A stretch of 64,000 bases of DNA from Actinomycetota bacterium. GTDB lineage: Bacteria; Actinomycetota; Acidimicrobiia; Acidimicrobiales; Aldehydirespiratoraceae. Position numbers and translations under genes: made by a program. The stretch lies in assembly GCA_029979265.1 (NCBI GenBank), contig JAPOHW010000012.1, positions 1-64,000 of the forward strand, in the 5' to 3' direction. Of the stretch, positions 35,741 through 45,051 are shown piece after piece. Numbering within the stretch: position 1 is the first letter of the stretch; each line of letters starts with the position of its first letter. The notes beneath the pieces are model-generated. The model worked only from the letters and a program-made list of their open reading frames with translations, was not told the DNA's origin and ran no database searches.

Positions 35741-37663
35741 TCACTTGTACGAGCGCTGCGTGAGCGCCACGTTCTCGAAGTGGAGAGGTTCCTTGTGCAG
35801 GGTCTGGGCCTGGTCGTCACCGTTCCACTCCCAGGCACCGACGTAGGCGAAGTTCTCGTCGTCGCGGAGCGCTTCGCCCTCCTCGGTCTGGGACTCCTCC
35901 CGGAAATGGCCGCCACAACTCTCGGTGCGGTGCAGCGCATCTCGGGCCTTCAGCTCGGCGAACTCCATGAAATCGTCGACCCGGTTTACTTTCTCGAGCA
36001 TCGTGTTGATGCCGTCGGGTGATCCGAGCACTTTGACGTTCTTGCGGAACTCTTCCCGCAACGCCGGGATCTCCGACAGGGCCTTCTCGAGACCGGCCTC
36101 GCTGCGGGCCATGCCGCAGTACTCCCACACGATCTTTCCGAGTTCCCGGTGGTAGTACTCGACGCCGTGGGTGCCTCCCTGCTTGGAGGTCCAGCGGCGG
36201 GTCCGGTCGTCGACTGCTCGGATGGCGTCGGTAAAGGCGGGATCGTCGGTGGAAAGTGCAGCCTCCCCCAACTTCGGCGCCAGGTAGTCACCGATGGTGT
36301 ACGGCAGCACGAAGTAGCCATCGGCCAGTCCCTGCATGAGTGCAGATGCACCGAGTCGGTTGGCGCCGTGATCGGAGAAGTTGGACTCTCCGAGCGCATA
36401 GAGCCCCGGCACGGTGGTCATCAGGTTGTAGTCCACCCACAGGCCGCCCATCGTGTAGTGGATCGCCGGGTAGATGCGCATCGGGACGGTGTAGGGGTCC
36501 TCGCCGGTGATGCGCTCGTACATCTGGAAGAGGTTGCCGTACCGCTCCCGCACCGCTTGTTCGCCGTCACGGGCGATGGCAGCGGCGAAGTCGAGGTAGA
36601 CGCCGTTCTTGAGCGGCCCGACGCCACGACCCTCGTCGACGACGGTCTTGGCGTTGCGGCTGGCGACGTCGCGAGGCACGAGGTTGCCGAATGCGGGGTA
36701 CTTCTCCTCAAGGTAGTAGTAGCGGTCTTCTTCGGGGATGTCGGCCACGGCCCGAGTTTCGTCGTGGTCGCGGGGCACCCAGATGCGTCCGTCGTTTCGC
36801 AGTGACTCCGACATGAGCGTCAGCTTCGACTGGAACTCGTCGGACGCCGGGATACAGGTCGGGTGGATCTGCGAATAGCAGGGGTTGGCGAACAGGGCGC
36901 CTTTGCGGTGGGCCCGCCACGCTGCGGTGACGTTCGACGCCATTGCGTTGGTCGACAGGTAGTAGACGTTGCCGTAACCGCCGGTCGCCAGCACGACGGC
37001 GTGAGCCGAGTGGGCGTGCACCTGGCCGGTGAGCATGTCGCGCACCACGATGCCGCGAGCCTCACCGTCCTTGGTGACGATGTCGAGCACGTCGGAGCGG
37101 TTGTAGAGCGTGACCTTTCCGGCTGCGATCTGGCCGGCAAGCGCCTGGTAGGCCCCGAGCAGGAGTTGCTGGCCGGTCTGGCCGCGGGCATAGAAGGTGC
37201 GGCTGACCTGGGCGCCGCCGAAGGAGCGGTTGGCCAGGAGACCGCCGTACTCGCGGGCGAACGGCACACCCTGGGCCGCACACTGGTCGATGATGTCGAC
37301 CGACACTTGGGCGAGCCGATAGACGTTTGCCTCACGGGAGCGGTAGTCGCCCCCCTTCACCGTGTCGTAGAAGAGGCGGTAGACGGAGTCGCCGTCGTTT
37401 CGGTAGTTCTTTGCTCCGTTGATGCCACCCTGCGCGGCGATCGAGTGGGCCCGTCGCGGCGAGTCGTGGAAGGTGAAGACCTTCACGTTGTACCCGAGCT
37501 CTGCGAGCGACGCAGCCGCGGAGGCTCCTGCGAGGCCGGTTCCCACGACGATGACATCGAACTTGCGCTTGTTGGCCGGGTTGACGAGTTTGACCGAGAA
37601 CTTGTGGTTGTCCCACTTGTCCTGGATCGGGCCGTCGGGGACCTTGGCGTCGAGGGTGACCAT
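35741..37663 (-). CDS. sdhA: Succinate dehydrogenase flavoprotein subunit
   Basis: A 640-residue FAD subunit that oxidises succinate. The dinucleotide-binding [17 protein letters not shown] comes near the N-terminus, and [20 protein letters not shown] is the FAD-attachment region. [21 protein letters not shown] forms the active site, and [15 protein letters not shown] follows. Its length and sequence style fit the large actinobacterial/Bacteroidetes group. The ATG shares its A with the sdhC stop, with GAGGAG as SD. Confidence 0.96.
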   Translation of the reverse strand: MVTLDAKVPDGPIQDKWDNHKFSVKLVNPANKRKFDVIVVGTGLAGASAAASLAELGYNVKVFTFHDSPRRAHSIAAQGGINGAKNYRNDGDSVYRLFYDTVKGGDYRSREANVYRLAQVSVDIIDQCAAQGVPFAREYGGLLANRSFGGAQVSRTFYARGQTGQQLLLGAYQALAGQIAAGKVTLYNRSDVLDIVTKDGEARGIVVRDMLTGQVHAHSAHAVVLATGGYGNVYYLSTNAMASNVTAAWRAHRKGALFANPCYSQIHPTCIPASDEFQSKLTLMSESLRNDGRIWVPRDHDETRAVADIPEEDRYYYLEEKYPAFGNLVPRDVASRNAKTVVDEGRGVGPLKNGVYLDFAAAIARDGEQAVRERYGNLFQMYERITGEDPYTVPMRIYPAIHYTMGGLWVDYNLMTTVPGLYALGESNFSDHGANRLGASALMQGLADGYFVLPYTIGDYLAPKLGEAALSTDDPAFTDAIRAVDDRTRRWTSKQGGTHGVEYYHRELGKIVWEYCGMARSEAGLEKALSEIPALREEFRKNVKVLGSPDGINTMLEKVNRVDDFMEFAELKARDALHRTESCGGHFREESQTEEGEALRDDENFAYVGAWEWNGDDQAQTLHKEPLHFENVALTQRSYK

Positions 37664-38448
37664 CAGCCGTTCTCCTCTGCATCGATTGCATATGAACCGG
37701 GTGTGTGATTGTCGATGTCGATCAGGCCACCTTGTACGGCGAGCGGAAAGCTCAGGTTGCCGATGAGGATCAGACCGGCGATACCGCGAGCGAAGCCCTT
37801 GCGCATGCCGTTGTACCTCGGGTTGTTGATGCCGAGTGTCTGAAACATCGACCAGGCGCCGTGAAAGATGTGTACGGCCAAGGCGATGTTGGCGGCGATG
37901 TAGATGATGGCGATCGGGAGCGCGCTCATCGAGACGTACACGTTGTTGTACGGGTCTCCGGCGTACCAGTCGTCGCTCAGCCACCCCCACGTGAGATCGG
38001 CCAGGTGGAAGAGCACGTAGAGCAGAACGATCGGTCCGGTCCAGCGCATCGTTCGACTGGCGAAGTTGGCGGCCACGAAGTCGCGTTTGCCCACGTAGGA
38101 CTTGTCGGCCTTGTGACTCATCCGGCTCAGCGAGTAGGCGGCGTGGATGTGCACGGCGAACATGGCGATCAGCCCGAGTCGCAACGCCCACAGCACACCC
38201 GTGCGGGGGACGAGGCGGCCGCCGAGTTCACGGAGGGCCTCGGCGTACTCGTGGACCTCCGTGGGACCCTCGTAGAGGTGGAGGTTGCCGATCATGTGCA
38301 CCACGACAAAACCGAGGAGGCCGATGCCGGTGAGTGCCATGGCGTACTTCTTGCCGATGGCCGTCTGGTAGAGGTTCAACGGCCATGGAAGTTGGGGTGC
38401 CCGCTTCCTGACGGGCGGGACCGAATGGTCGGCGATGGTCTGCGCCAT
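37663..38448 (-). CDS. sdhC: Succinate dehydrogenase cytochrome b subunit (single anchor)
   Basis: A 261-residue membrane anchor with five hydrophobic helices. Candidate heme ligands are His residues in [36 protein letters not shown] and [13 protein letters not shown]. One long subunit replaces separate SdhC and SdhD, as in B. subtilis-type diheme enzymes, and no sdhD exists nearby. Start ATG 38448 has SD AAGGAA. It is first in the sdhCAB operon; the 110-bp region upstream holds its promoter. Confidence 0.92.
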   Translation of the reverse strand: MAQTIADHSVPPVRKRAPQLPWPLNLYQTAIGKKYAMALTGIGLLGFVVVHMIGNLHLYEGPTEVHEYAEALRELGGRLVPRTGVLWALRLGLIAMFAVHIHAAYSLSRMSHKADKSYVGKRDFVAANFASRTMRWTGPIVLLYVLFHLADLTWGWLSDDWYAGDPYNNVYVSMSALPIAIIYIAANIALAVHIFHGAWSMFQTLGINNPRYNGMRKGFARGIAGLILIGNLSFPLAVQGGLIDIDNHTPGSYAIDAEENG

Positions 38449-38558
38449 TGGTGTCGTTCCTTGGTGGAGCTCGTGCCCTTGTGAATGGGCCGCGTGGACT
38501 CCAACGGTACTGGTCTTTGCGCGAGACGGCCCACTCGTGCGGGCGGATGCACGGCGAG

Positions 38559-40670
38559 TCAGGCCACCGTCGTGTGATACCGATTCGTGGCGGTCACCGA
38601 GCCGTCGGAGTTGTCGGCCGTGAGTTCGAGCGTGAGGGCGAGATCACCGGCGCCGCGAACGATGATCGACAGGTTGGCGATGTGCTCGACGGTGTCGGCG
38701 CCGATCGCCCCGTGGTAGCTGTGGGTCTGCGTCGAGCCGTCGGGGTGGTGCACGGTGGCGGTGAGGCTCGCATCGGCCAACGAGGTGTGCAGGTCGGAGA
38801 CGACGTGGACAGCCACCTCGATGTGTGCGCTGCCGGCGAGGTTGTCGGGGAACGGATCGGCGACGACGATCACCGGAGCGCAGGCTGCCTCGACCGTTTG
38901 CCATGCCGGCTTGGCTCGACGGTCGTGGTCGAGGATGCCGAACCCGCCTGCGGGTGAGGGATCCGCAAGGTAGAAGGCAAAGAAGCCCCCGGTCGGCCGG
39001 TATTTGAGGCGCCGAAGTATCTCGATCGTGGTGCGCAGCAGCTCCGCCTGTGCTGTCTGCCCCGATCGCGCCCACGTCGGCCCGTCGGGAATCGGGTCGG
39101 GAGACACGAGGTGGTGCAGTGAGGTGGCGGGCGCCCCGATCGCCGCCCCGATCCGGTCCCAGTCGAGCGAAGGCCACTGGGAAGATTGCAGAACGGGCAG
39201 GTCGGGGTCGACGGTGGCGGCACCGAACGCAGTCACGAATCGGCCCATTCGTGGGATTCGGGCGATGGCGGCGCCGAGGTCGGCCGCGCGCAAGTCGTGC
39301 CACCCGAACCAGAGGTGACTCGTTGTGCCGTCGAGTTGGGGCAGGTGGGGCGGCACCGCAGTGTGGATCACGATCGGGCGTGAGCCGTCGGTTCGTTGCA
39401 GGACTCGTCGAACCGAGGTGTCGAGGACGGCCCGGTTCCACGACGGTCGCTGTTGACCGATGACGGGCGGGGTGACCGATGGGTTGACCGGCCGTGCGAA
39501 GGGTTCGTCATGGGTGCACCACACGGCCACCGACGGGTGGTGGGAGAGGTGATCGACCATCTCTCGGGCTTGCCGGACCGCTTGACCCCGGACGCTGCGG
39601 GCCATGACGCCTCGGAGGGGCATCTCCTGCCAGATCAGCATGCCCAGTTCGTCGGCGGCGTCATAGACCTCAGGGTGTGCGACATGGGCAACGAGGCGGA
39701 TCATGTCGAACCCGAGCGCCTTGGCCGCTTCGACATCGGCTCGTACCTGTCTGATCGAGGCATCGCCAGGTTGGGGGAGCACGACGACACCTTTGGCAAA
39801 GAGCCGTTCGCCGTTGACCAGGAGGTGCCAGTTCTGCATCTTCACGGTTCGAAAGGCCGTGCGGCAGTGTCGTTCGTCCTGCACGATGCCGTCGATGACC
39901 AACGCACACGACAACGAGTGGAGCGGCTGATCGCCGAGGCCGTGGGGCCACCAGCGGTCGGGCTCGGGGATGTCGATCGTCCACTCGACTCGGTTCTCGC
40001 CGTGGGCAGCCGGATGACGGAGTTCGTGGTCGACACCGGCCACGTTCGTGCGAAGCACGACCGGCCCCCCACCGGGATGGTCGAACACGCAGCGGAGGGC
40101 GAGCTGGGCACGTGACGCGTCGGCATCGACGCAGGTCACCCGAAAATGTCGTATCGCCGCCGTGCCGGTGTCATAGATCGAGACTCCCTGCCAGATCCCG
40201 CCCGGATTGCGGCCGGCCGCCCCGGCGAGTTCGGGGTCGAGCACGGCTCCCATCAGATCGGTTCGTTCGTCGGGATCGCCGAAGCTCGGGACGCTGATGT
40301 CTACGGCAAGGAGATGGTGGTCGGATGCCTCTCCGGACGGACGGGTCGGACCCATGAGATGGGTGACCTCGAAGCGGTGCGGAACGAAGTAGCCGTCGGT
40401 GTCGCCCACGTAGGCGCCATTCAGCCAGACGTCACCCTGTTGGGTGATGCCGTCGAGCCGAAGCCACCGCCGTCGGCCCTCCGCCACCGGCGCCATTTCG
40501 AATCGTCGGCGGTAGAGCACCGAGCGTTCCTCGGCGAGCCGGTCGTCGGCCATCCAGGGGCCAGGGACGGCGATCTCGGCCCAGGAGCGGTCGTCGAGCG
40601 CGGGTTCGTGGAACGTGCGCCGCAGCTCCTCTCGTGCCGGCGCGGCGCGCCACGACCCCGACAGATCCAT
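38559..40670 (-). CDS. Glycoside hydrolase family 2-like protein lacking the nucleophile Glu
   Basis: A 703-residue protein with GH2 architecture: N-terminal jelly-roll (LSGSWRAA, then DGITQQGDVWLNGAYVGDTDGY), immunoglobulin-like middle domain, TIM barrel from about residue 275, and an extra C-terminal beta domain. The barrel has VVLPQPGDASIRQVRADVE and LGMLIWQEMPL as in beta-mannosidases and galactosidases. Glu389 (HDEP) sits at the acid/base position. The usual nucleophile motif SEFG or TEFG reads TAFG with Ala481 (codon GCG). It lacks a signal peptide. It may be inactive or use another mechanism. Divergent from the MoxR gene. Confidence 0.82.
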   Translation of the reverse strand: MDLSGSWRAAPAREELRRTFHEPALDDRSWAEIAVPGPWMADDRLAEERSVLYRRRFEMAPVAEGRRRWLRLDGITQQGDVWLNGAYVGDTDGYFVPHRFEVTHLMGPTRPSGEASDHHLLAVDISVPSFGDPDERTDLMGAVLDPELAGAAGRNPGGIWQGVSIYDTGTAAIRHFRVTCVDADASRAQLALRCVFDHPGGGPVVLRTNVAGVDHELRHPAAHGENRVEWTIDIPEPDRWWPHGLGDQPLHSLSCALVIDGIVQDERHCRTAFRTVKMQNWHLLVNGERLFAKGVVVLPQPGDASIRQVRADVEAAKALGFDMIRLVAHVAHPEVYDAADELGMLIWQEMPLRGVMARSVRGQAVRQAREMVDHLSHHPSVAVWCTHDEPFARPVNPSVTPPVIGQQRPSWNRAVLDTSVRRVLQRTDGSRPIVIHTAVPPHLPQLDGTTSHLWFGWHDLRAADLGAAIARIPRMGRFVTAFGAATVDPDLPVLQSSQWPSLDWDRIGAAIGAPATSLHHLVSPDPIPDGPTWARSGQTAQAELLRTTIEILRRLKYRPTGGFFAFYLADPSPAGGFGILDHDRRAKPAWQTVEAACAPVIVVADPFPDNLAGSAHIEVAVHVVSDLHTSLADASLTATVHHPDGSTQTHSYHGAIGADTVEHIANLSIIVRGAGDLALTLELTADNSDGSVTATNRYHTTVA

Positions 40671-40676
40671 GGGGGA

Positions 40677-40682
40677 ACGCTA
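40677..40682 (-). promoter_or_regulatory. -10 element of GH2-like gene
   Basis: Minus-strand TAGCGT ends 6 nt before ATG 40670; predicted leaderless. Confidence 0.5.
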
Positions 40683-40729
40683 CCGGGGCGGCACCGTCGG
40701 GTCGTCTGGGACAACGGTGGGGCCGCGTG

Positions 40730-40735
40730 TAGGGT
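40730..40735 (+). promoter_or_regulatory. -10 element of MoxR-type ATPase gene
   Basis: TAGGGT ends 7 nt before ATG 40743; predicted leaderless. It is divergent from the GH2-like promoter 48 bp away. Confidence 0.55.
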
Positions 40736-40742
40736 CCGCCGC

Positions 40743-42170
40743 ATGTCGAGATCTGAGACCCCTTCCGCGAACACACTCGGTGCTCTGAAGGCGAGCGGCT
40801 GGGAGTCGGTGCCTCTGCGTCAGGAACTCCGACGCAACGCCATCGAACGAATCAAGAACGATCAGCCCCTCTTCCCCGAGGTTCTCGGCTACGAGAACAC
40901 GGTCACGCCGCAACTCGAGAACGCCCTCCTCGCCGGCCATGACATCATCTTCCTCGGCGAGCGAGGACAGGCGAAGACGCGCATGATCCGTGGTCTGACC
41001 GATCTGCTCGACGAGTGGATGCCGATCATCGCCGGATCCGAGATCAACGATGATCCGTACAACCCGATTTCGCGGCACGGTCGTGAAACAGTCGCAGAGC
41101 ATGGCGACGACACGCCGATCGCATGGGTCCATCGCGACGACCGTTTCGGCGAGAAGCTTGCCACTCCCGACACCTCGATCGCCGACCTGATCGGCGAGGT
41201 CGACCCGATCAAGGTTGCGGAGGGTCGCTATCTCTCCGACGAACTCACCCTCCACTACGGCCTGGTGCCGAGAACCAACCGCGGCATCTTCGCGATGAAC
41301 GAGTTGCCCGATCTGTCGGAACGCATTCAGGTCGGCTTGCTCAACGTGCTCGAAGAACGCGATGTCCAGATTCGCGGTCACAAGGTCCGTCTACCGCTGG
41401 ACGTCATGCTTGTTGCGTCGGCGAACCCCGAGGACTACACCAACCGTGGTCGTCTCATCACGCCGTTGAAGGACCGCTTCGGCAGTCAGATCCGGACGCA
41501 CTACCCACTCGATGTCGACACCGAAGTGGCGATCATCGAACAGGAAGCCGACGTGTCGGTCAGTGACGGCTTCGACCTCACGATTCCGTCGTTCATGACC
41601 GAGATCGTCGCCGAGGTCACCCATGCTGCGCGTCGGAGCCAGAACATCTCGCAGCGTTCGGGTGTGTCGGTGCGCCTGTCGATCTCGAACTTCGAGATCA
41701 TGGTTGCGAACTCGGTTCGTCGGGCGTTGCGCTCGGGCGCCGGCGTTGCCGTTCCCCGCATCGTCGATCTCGAGGCGCTTCCTGCGTCGACCAGCGGCAA
41801 GGTCGAGATCGAGACCCTCGACGAGGGTCGCGACGCCGAGATCCTCGCAGCACTCGTGCGGGCCGGCATCCTCGCGGTCTTCAAGGATCGAGTTCCGCCC
41901 GACACCCATCGGGCTGTCGTCGACGCATTCGACGAGGAGCTCGTCGTCGACACCGGTGAGGATGTCACCGACGAGGCCTATGTTGCGCTCGTCGAGCGGG
42001 TTGGGGCGTTGAAGGCCCCGGTCGACGCGTTGCTCGACGGTGAACCCGACGCAGCGTCTGCGGCGATGATCGCAAGTGCGTGTGAGCTGGTACTCGAGGG
42101 ATTGCACCTCGCCAAGCGGCTGAACAAGGATGCCCTCGGCGCCCGTGCGCAGTTCCGCGCCCGGAGCTGA
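40743..42170 (+). CDS. MoxR/magnesium-chelatase-like AAA+ ATPase
   Basis: A 475-residue AAA+ ATPase. Walker A is GERGQAKT (72-79), the Walker B/sensor region is NRGIFAMNELPDLSE, and LNVLEERDVQIRGHKVRLPLD with VASANPEDYTNRGRLI are typical of the chelatase/MoxR insertion and sensor 1. It resembles the Rv0958-type proteins of mycobacteria, which are encoded next to a VWA partner (Rv0959 type). Here the VWA protein lies at 45052-47085, separated by three minus-strand genes. Such pairs act as a chaperone or metal-insertion machine; the client is unknown. Confidence 0.88.
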   Translation: MSRSETPSANTLGALKASGWESVPLRQELRRNAIERIKNDQPLFPEVLGYENTVTPQLENALLAGHDIIFLGERGQAKTRMIRGLTDLLDEWMPIIAGSEINDDPYNPISRHGRETVAEHGDDTPIAWVHRDDRFGEKLATPDTSIADLIGEVDPIKVAEGRYLSDELTLHYGLVPRTNRGIFAMNELPDLSERIQVGLLNVLEERDVQIRGHKVRLPLDVMLVASANPEDYTNRGRLITPLKDRFGSQIRTHYPLDVDTEVAIIEQEADVSVSDGFDLTIPSFMTEIVAEVTHAARRSQNISQRSGVSVRLSISNFEIMVANSVRRALRSGAGVAVPRIVDLEALPASTSGKVEIETLDEGRDAEILAALVRAGILAVFKDRVPPDTHRAVVDAFDEELVVDTGEDVTDEAYVALVERVGALKAPVDALLDGEPDAASAAMIASACELVLEGLHLAKRLNKDALGARAQFRARS

Positions 42171-42245
42171 GCGCACGCTCGATCTGCGAGCCGACCGTCG
42201 ATGTTCTCGGGTTGGGCGAGGCGAGCGTCGCCGTCGAGCCGGCGG

Positions 42246-43457
42246 TCAGAGCTGGAAGGCAGCGAAGGTCTCGGCAGCCTGCTTGCGAACACGGCTGCGG
42301 CTGAGGAGGCCGCGCGGACGCTCGAAGCCGAGCTTCCAGTCGTAGCCGTCGACACCGCTGTCGTGGAAATAGCCGGCGAGGCCGATGTCGTGGTGGGCGT
42401 CGCGAACGTGCTCGAGTGACCGAGCGAGAAGATGATCCCGCCACGCCTCGTCTTCGGTGTTGACACCGTGACCGGCGACCACGAGGGAGTGGTCGGGGAG
42501 CGCCTCGTGGGTTCGGTGGATCGCCTCGGCGAGCTCGTCGGGTTCGGGCGCCAAACCCGATCCGCTCTGTCGGGCCGAAGTCGGCCATGGGGCAAAACCA
42601 CCGTCTTCTCCGACCCCGACCGGGTGGTCGTGGACGAGCCCGACGTGATCGACCGCAGTGACGAACAGCGGGACGTCCAACGCGTCGCGACCGCCGAGCT
42701 GGAGCACGCCGTTGGCGTGGGCCCGCAGCCAGCACCAGAACAGATCGTCCCAGCCCCGTGCAGCCTTGCTCGCCTCGAGCGAGACCCGGCCGTCGTCGTC
42801 GGCGAGTGCATGGATCGGCTCAGCGCGCCATGTCGTCATGACCGGCTGGCGGCCCGAGCTGAGCAATCGAACCGCGTCGTGGGCTGCGAGCACGGCACCT
42901 TCGGCCGCTTCGCGCAGCGCGACGCGGTCCCGCCGTCCGGGTGGTCGGGTGCCGAGGGCGTAGCCCCGCACAGCCCAGCCGATCGGGTCGTCGATCGGGA
43001 TGAACCCGTCGGCGAACTCGTCGAGTTCTTCGGCAACTCGGTCGACGTGGCGCTGCCAGAACCGGCCTCGAGCGGTCTCGTCTCGGTGGCCGCCCTCGTC
43101 GTCGAGATACCAGCCCGGAAGGGTCGTGGAGTGCAGGGTCAGCCAGTTCGCCAGACCAGCATCGTGGGCAGCGCCGAGGATGTCGCGATAGAGGTCGAGG
43201 GCGTCGTTGTCGACTCGGCCCGGTTCGGGTTCGATCCTGGCCCATTCGATCGTGACCCGCCAGGCGTTGCAGCCGAGTGCAGCGAACTGCTGGACATCGT
43301 CTCGGAAGTCGGTTGCCAGTCCGGCGCCGTCGTTGGAGGGGGGCACGCGCCTGTCGCGTTCCCACGTCGACCAGTCGGCCGCCGGCGCAACGCCTTCGGC
43401 CGACACCGCCGATGCAGTGACGCCGAGCAGGAACGGTTCAGCGGGTGGTGAAGACAC
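42246..43457 (-). CDS. GH1-like protein with both catalytic Glu positions changed
   Basis: A 403-residue beta-glucosidase homologue by its frame: LLGVTASAVSAEG at the N-terminus, WRVTIEWARIEP (66-77), WLTLHSTTLPGWYLDDEGG and a C-terminal GYFHDSGVDGYDWKLGFERPRGL. The acid/base motif NEP reads DDP (156-158), although VRGYALGTRPPG follows it as in true GH1 proteins. The nucleophile motif TENG reads AGHG with His330. Sugar-binding positions are also altered (Q to S near residue 19, HH to HS near 110). It is therefore probably not a retaining glycosidase. Start GTG 43457 overlaps the end of the MaoC gene by 20 bp. Confidence 0.78.
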   Translation of the reverse strand: MSSPPAEPFLLGVTASAVSAEGVAPAADWSTWERDRRVPPSNDGAGLATDFRDDVQQFAALGCNAWRVTIEWARIEPEPGRVDNDALDLYRDILGAAHDAGLANWLTLHSTTLPGWYLDDEGGHRDETARGRFWQRHVDRVAEELDEFADGFIPIDDPIGWAVRGYALGTRPPGRRDRVALREAAEGAVLAAHDAVRLLSSGRQPVMTTWRAEPIHALADDDGRVSLEASKAARGWDDLFWCWLRAHANGVLQLGGRDALDVPLFVTAVDHVGLVHDHPVGVGEDGGFAPWPTSARQSGSGLAPEPDELAEAIHRTHEALPDHSLVVAGHGVNTEDEAWRDHLLARSLEHVRDAHHDIGLAGYFHDSGVDGYDWKLGFERPRGLLSRSRVRKQAAETFAAFQL

Positions 43458-44292
43458 CGGCGTCGATCACGACCCGGTCACCGACGCGGGTCTGGAACAG
43501 GGTGCGGTCGCCGTCCGCCCACATGTGGACGTCGAGACGTTCGCCGGGAAGGACCGGTGAGCGGAATCGGGCGCTCATCGAACCGAACCGATCGGGGTCG
43601 CTGTCGCATTGGGCATGCAGCAGCGCCCGGCCGCTGACACCGTAGGTGCACAGTCCGTGCAGGATCGGGGTGTCGAATCCGGCCAGCGCTGCGAACGACG
43701 GATCGGAGTGGAGGGGGTTGCGGTCGCCGTTGAGCCGGTAGAGGAGAGCTTGATCGCTTCGCGTCTCGAAGCCGAGCACGTCGTCGGCTTCTCGGTCGGG
43801 GAGTGCCCAGTCCGCTCCCGGGCCACGGTCACCGCCCCAGCCGCCTTCGCCCGAGATGAACAGGCCGCTGCGTGTCGTCCACAGGAGATTGCCGTCGTGG
43901 TCTCGCACATTCGTCTCGTTGACGACCAGCGCAGCCTTGCCTTTGTCATAGATCGCCGCCACCTTGCCCTGCCCGATGGCCGACCCTTCCGGGGCGATCG
44001 TTCGGTGCAACGTGATCGACTGCTCGCCATGAAGCAGCATCGCCGGGTTGAAGTCGCCGAAGCTGATGCCGCCACCGCCACCCAGCACGACGCCCATGGT
44101 CGGGAACGCCTTCTGTGGCCGGACATCGCCGTTGGCATCCATGGTGTTCTCGGTCGTGAACTCGAGTTCGAAACCGGTTGGTTCGGTGGCGCCCGCCCCG
44201 ATCCCCAGCGCGTAGAGGAGGCTGTCCTTGGACGTCCAACTGATCTCGTTCTCGGGACCGACCGTGCCTGCAGCATCGGGGTTGATCGGCAT
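43438..44292 (-). CDS. MaoC-like enoyl-CoA hydratase (hydratase 2 fold)
   Basis: A 284-residue double hot-dog (R)-specific hydratase. The hydratase 2 catalytic motif is NGDRNPLHSDPSFA with Asp190 and His195, followed by FDTPILHGLCTYGVSGRAL. The N-terminal half is the degenerate hot-dog (YALGIGAGATEP start). Length and layout match mycobacterial Hsd4B/ChsH3-type enzymes of steroid and fatty-acid side-chain beta-oxidation. SD AGGAGGT precedes ATG 44292. It lies 13 bp after the TetR gene, likely its regulated partner. Confidence 0.88.
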   Translation of the reverse strand: MPINPDAAGTVGPENEISWTSKDSLLYALGIGAGATEPTGFELEFTTENTMDANGDVRPQKAFPTMGVVLGGGGGISFGDFNPAMLLHGEQSITLHRTIAPEGSAIGQGKVAAIYDKGKAALVVNETNVRDHDGNLLWTTRSGLFISGEGGWGGDRGPGADWALPDREADDVLGFETRSDQALLYRLNGDRNPLHSDPSFAALAGFDTPILHGLCTYGVSGRALLHAQCDSDPDRFGSMSARFRSPVLPGERLDVHMWADGDRTLFQTRVGDRVVIDAGVFTTR

Positions 44293-44305
44293 GGTGACCT
44301 CCTGG

Positions 44306-44923
44306 TCAGTCGACGGGGCTGTCCAACGTCGAGAGCGCCATCGACGTGATCGAGTCGGCGAGCCCCTCGACCTCGGTGGGCGGCGCGGTCGTGATACTGG
44401 TGATCATGCCGATCGCGCCAGTGACGAGGAGTCGGGCCGAACGCTCGTCGAGTTCGGGTCGAGCGTCCTGAAGCGCATCGACCCACTCGGTCGACCAACT
44501 GCGGAGTCGGCGGCTCATCGGTGAACGTTGCTCGCTGCTCAGGTGGCGGGCTTCGCTGTTCCACACGGCGATGAGGGCGGAACGCTCGAGTGCAACGTCG
44601 ACATAGGCACGGATGTAGCCGGCCAGCAGTTCACGTGCATCGGACGATTCGGCCCGGGCTCGGCCGTTGATGGCGTGCACCTCGTCGGCTGCGAGCTTGA
44701 TGGCCTCGAGCAGCAGATCTTCCTTCGACGAGAAGTGGCGGTAGATCGCCGGGCCCGACACGTCGACCGCCTTTCCGATGTCGTCGACGCTCGTGGCCGG
44801 GTACCCACGTTCATGAAAGAGATCGATGGCGGCCTCGAGAATGAGATCACGACGGTTGGCCGGACGGCGGCTGGACGATGTGGCGTCCACCGAGGCGTCG
44901 GGGGCTTCGTTCGTCGTCGTCAT
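44306..44923 (-). CDS. TetR-family transcriptional regulator
   Basis: A 205-residue repressor. The N-terminal helix-turn-helix is RRDLILEAAIDLFHERGYPA, then TSVDDIGKAVDVSGPAIYRH, and FSSKEDLLLEA, a textbook TetR DNA-binding domain. The C-terminal ligand domain resembles KstR2/FadR-like acyl-CoA-responsive regulators, which suits its operon with the MaoC hydratase; this is inference. It begins the three-gene minus-strand operon TetR-MaoC-GH1-like. A palindrome upstream (44934-44941) may be its operator. Confidence 0.88.
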   Translation of the reverse strand: MTTTNEAPDASVDATSSSRRPANRRDLILEAAIDLFHERGYPATSVDDIGKAVDVSGPAIYRHFSSKEDLLLEAIKLAADEVHAINGRARAESSDARELLAGYIRAYVDVALERSALIAVWNSEARHLSSEQRSPMSRRLRSWSTEWVDALQDARPELDERSARLLVTGAIGMITSITTAPPTEVEGLADSITSMALSTLDSPVD

Positions 44924-44924
44924 G

Positions 44925-44941
44925 GTTAGTGAACGTTAACG
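44925..44941. promoter_or_regulatory. Candidate TetR operator / promoter
   Basis: The sequence gttagtgaacgttaacg is AT-rich against its surroundings and contains the perfect 8-bp palindrome CGTTAACG (44934-44941), with GTTA/TAAC arms around it. It directly precedes the TetR start, where an autoregulatory operator is expected. AACGTT-containing palindromes are common in actinobacterial TetR operators. Confidence 0.5.
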
Positions 44942-45039
44942 CACTTCACCCTTCGACCGCGAGGTGCGCGGTGCGGTCCGATTCGAGCGGCGTGGGCAGT
45001 GAGGGCCACGCCCACCTGTACGGGCCATGGTGCTGCCAC

Positions 45040-45045
45040 TACATT
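45040..45045 (+). promoter_or_regulatory. -10 element of VWA gene
   Basis: TACATT ends 6 nt before ATG 45052, supporting that start over longer upstream frames; predicted leaderless. Confidence 0.5.
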
Positions 45046-45051
45046 CCGGGA

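Noticed and set aside
42171-42245. GGCGA...TCGCC pairing as terminator between MoxR and GH1-like genes
   Set aside because: Arms are short and interrupted, with several alternative pairings; too weak to call.
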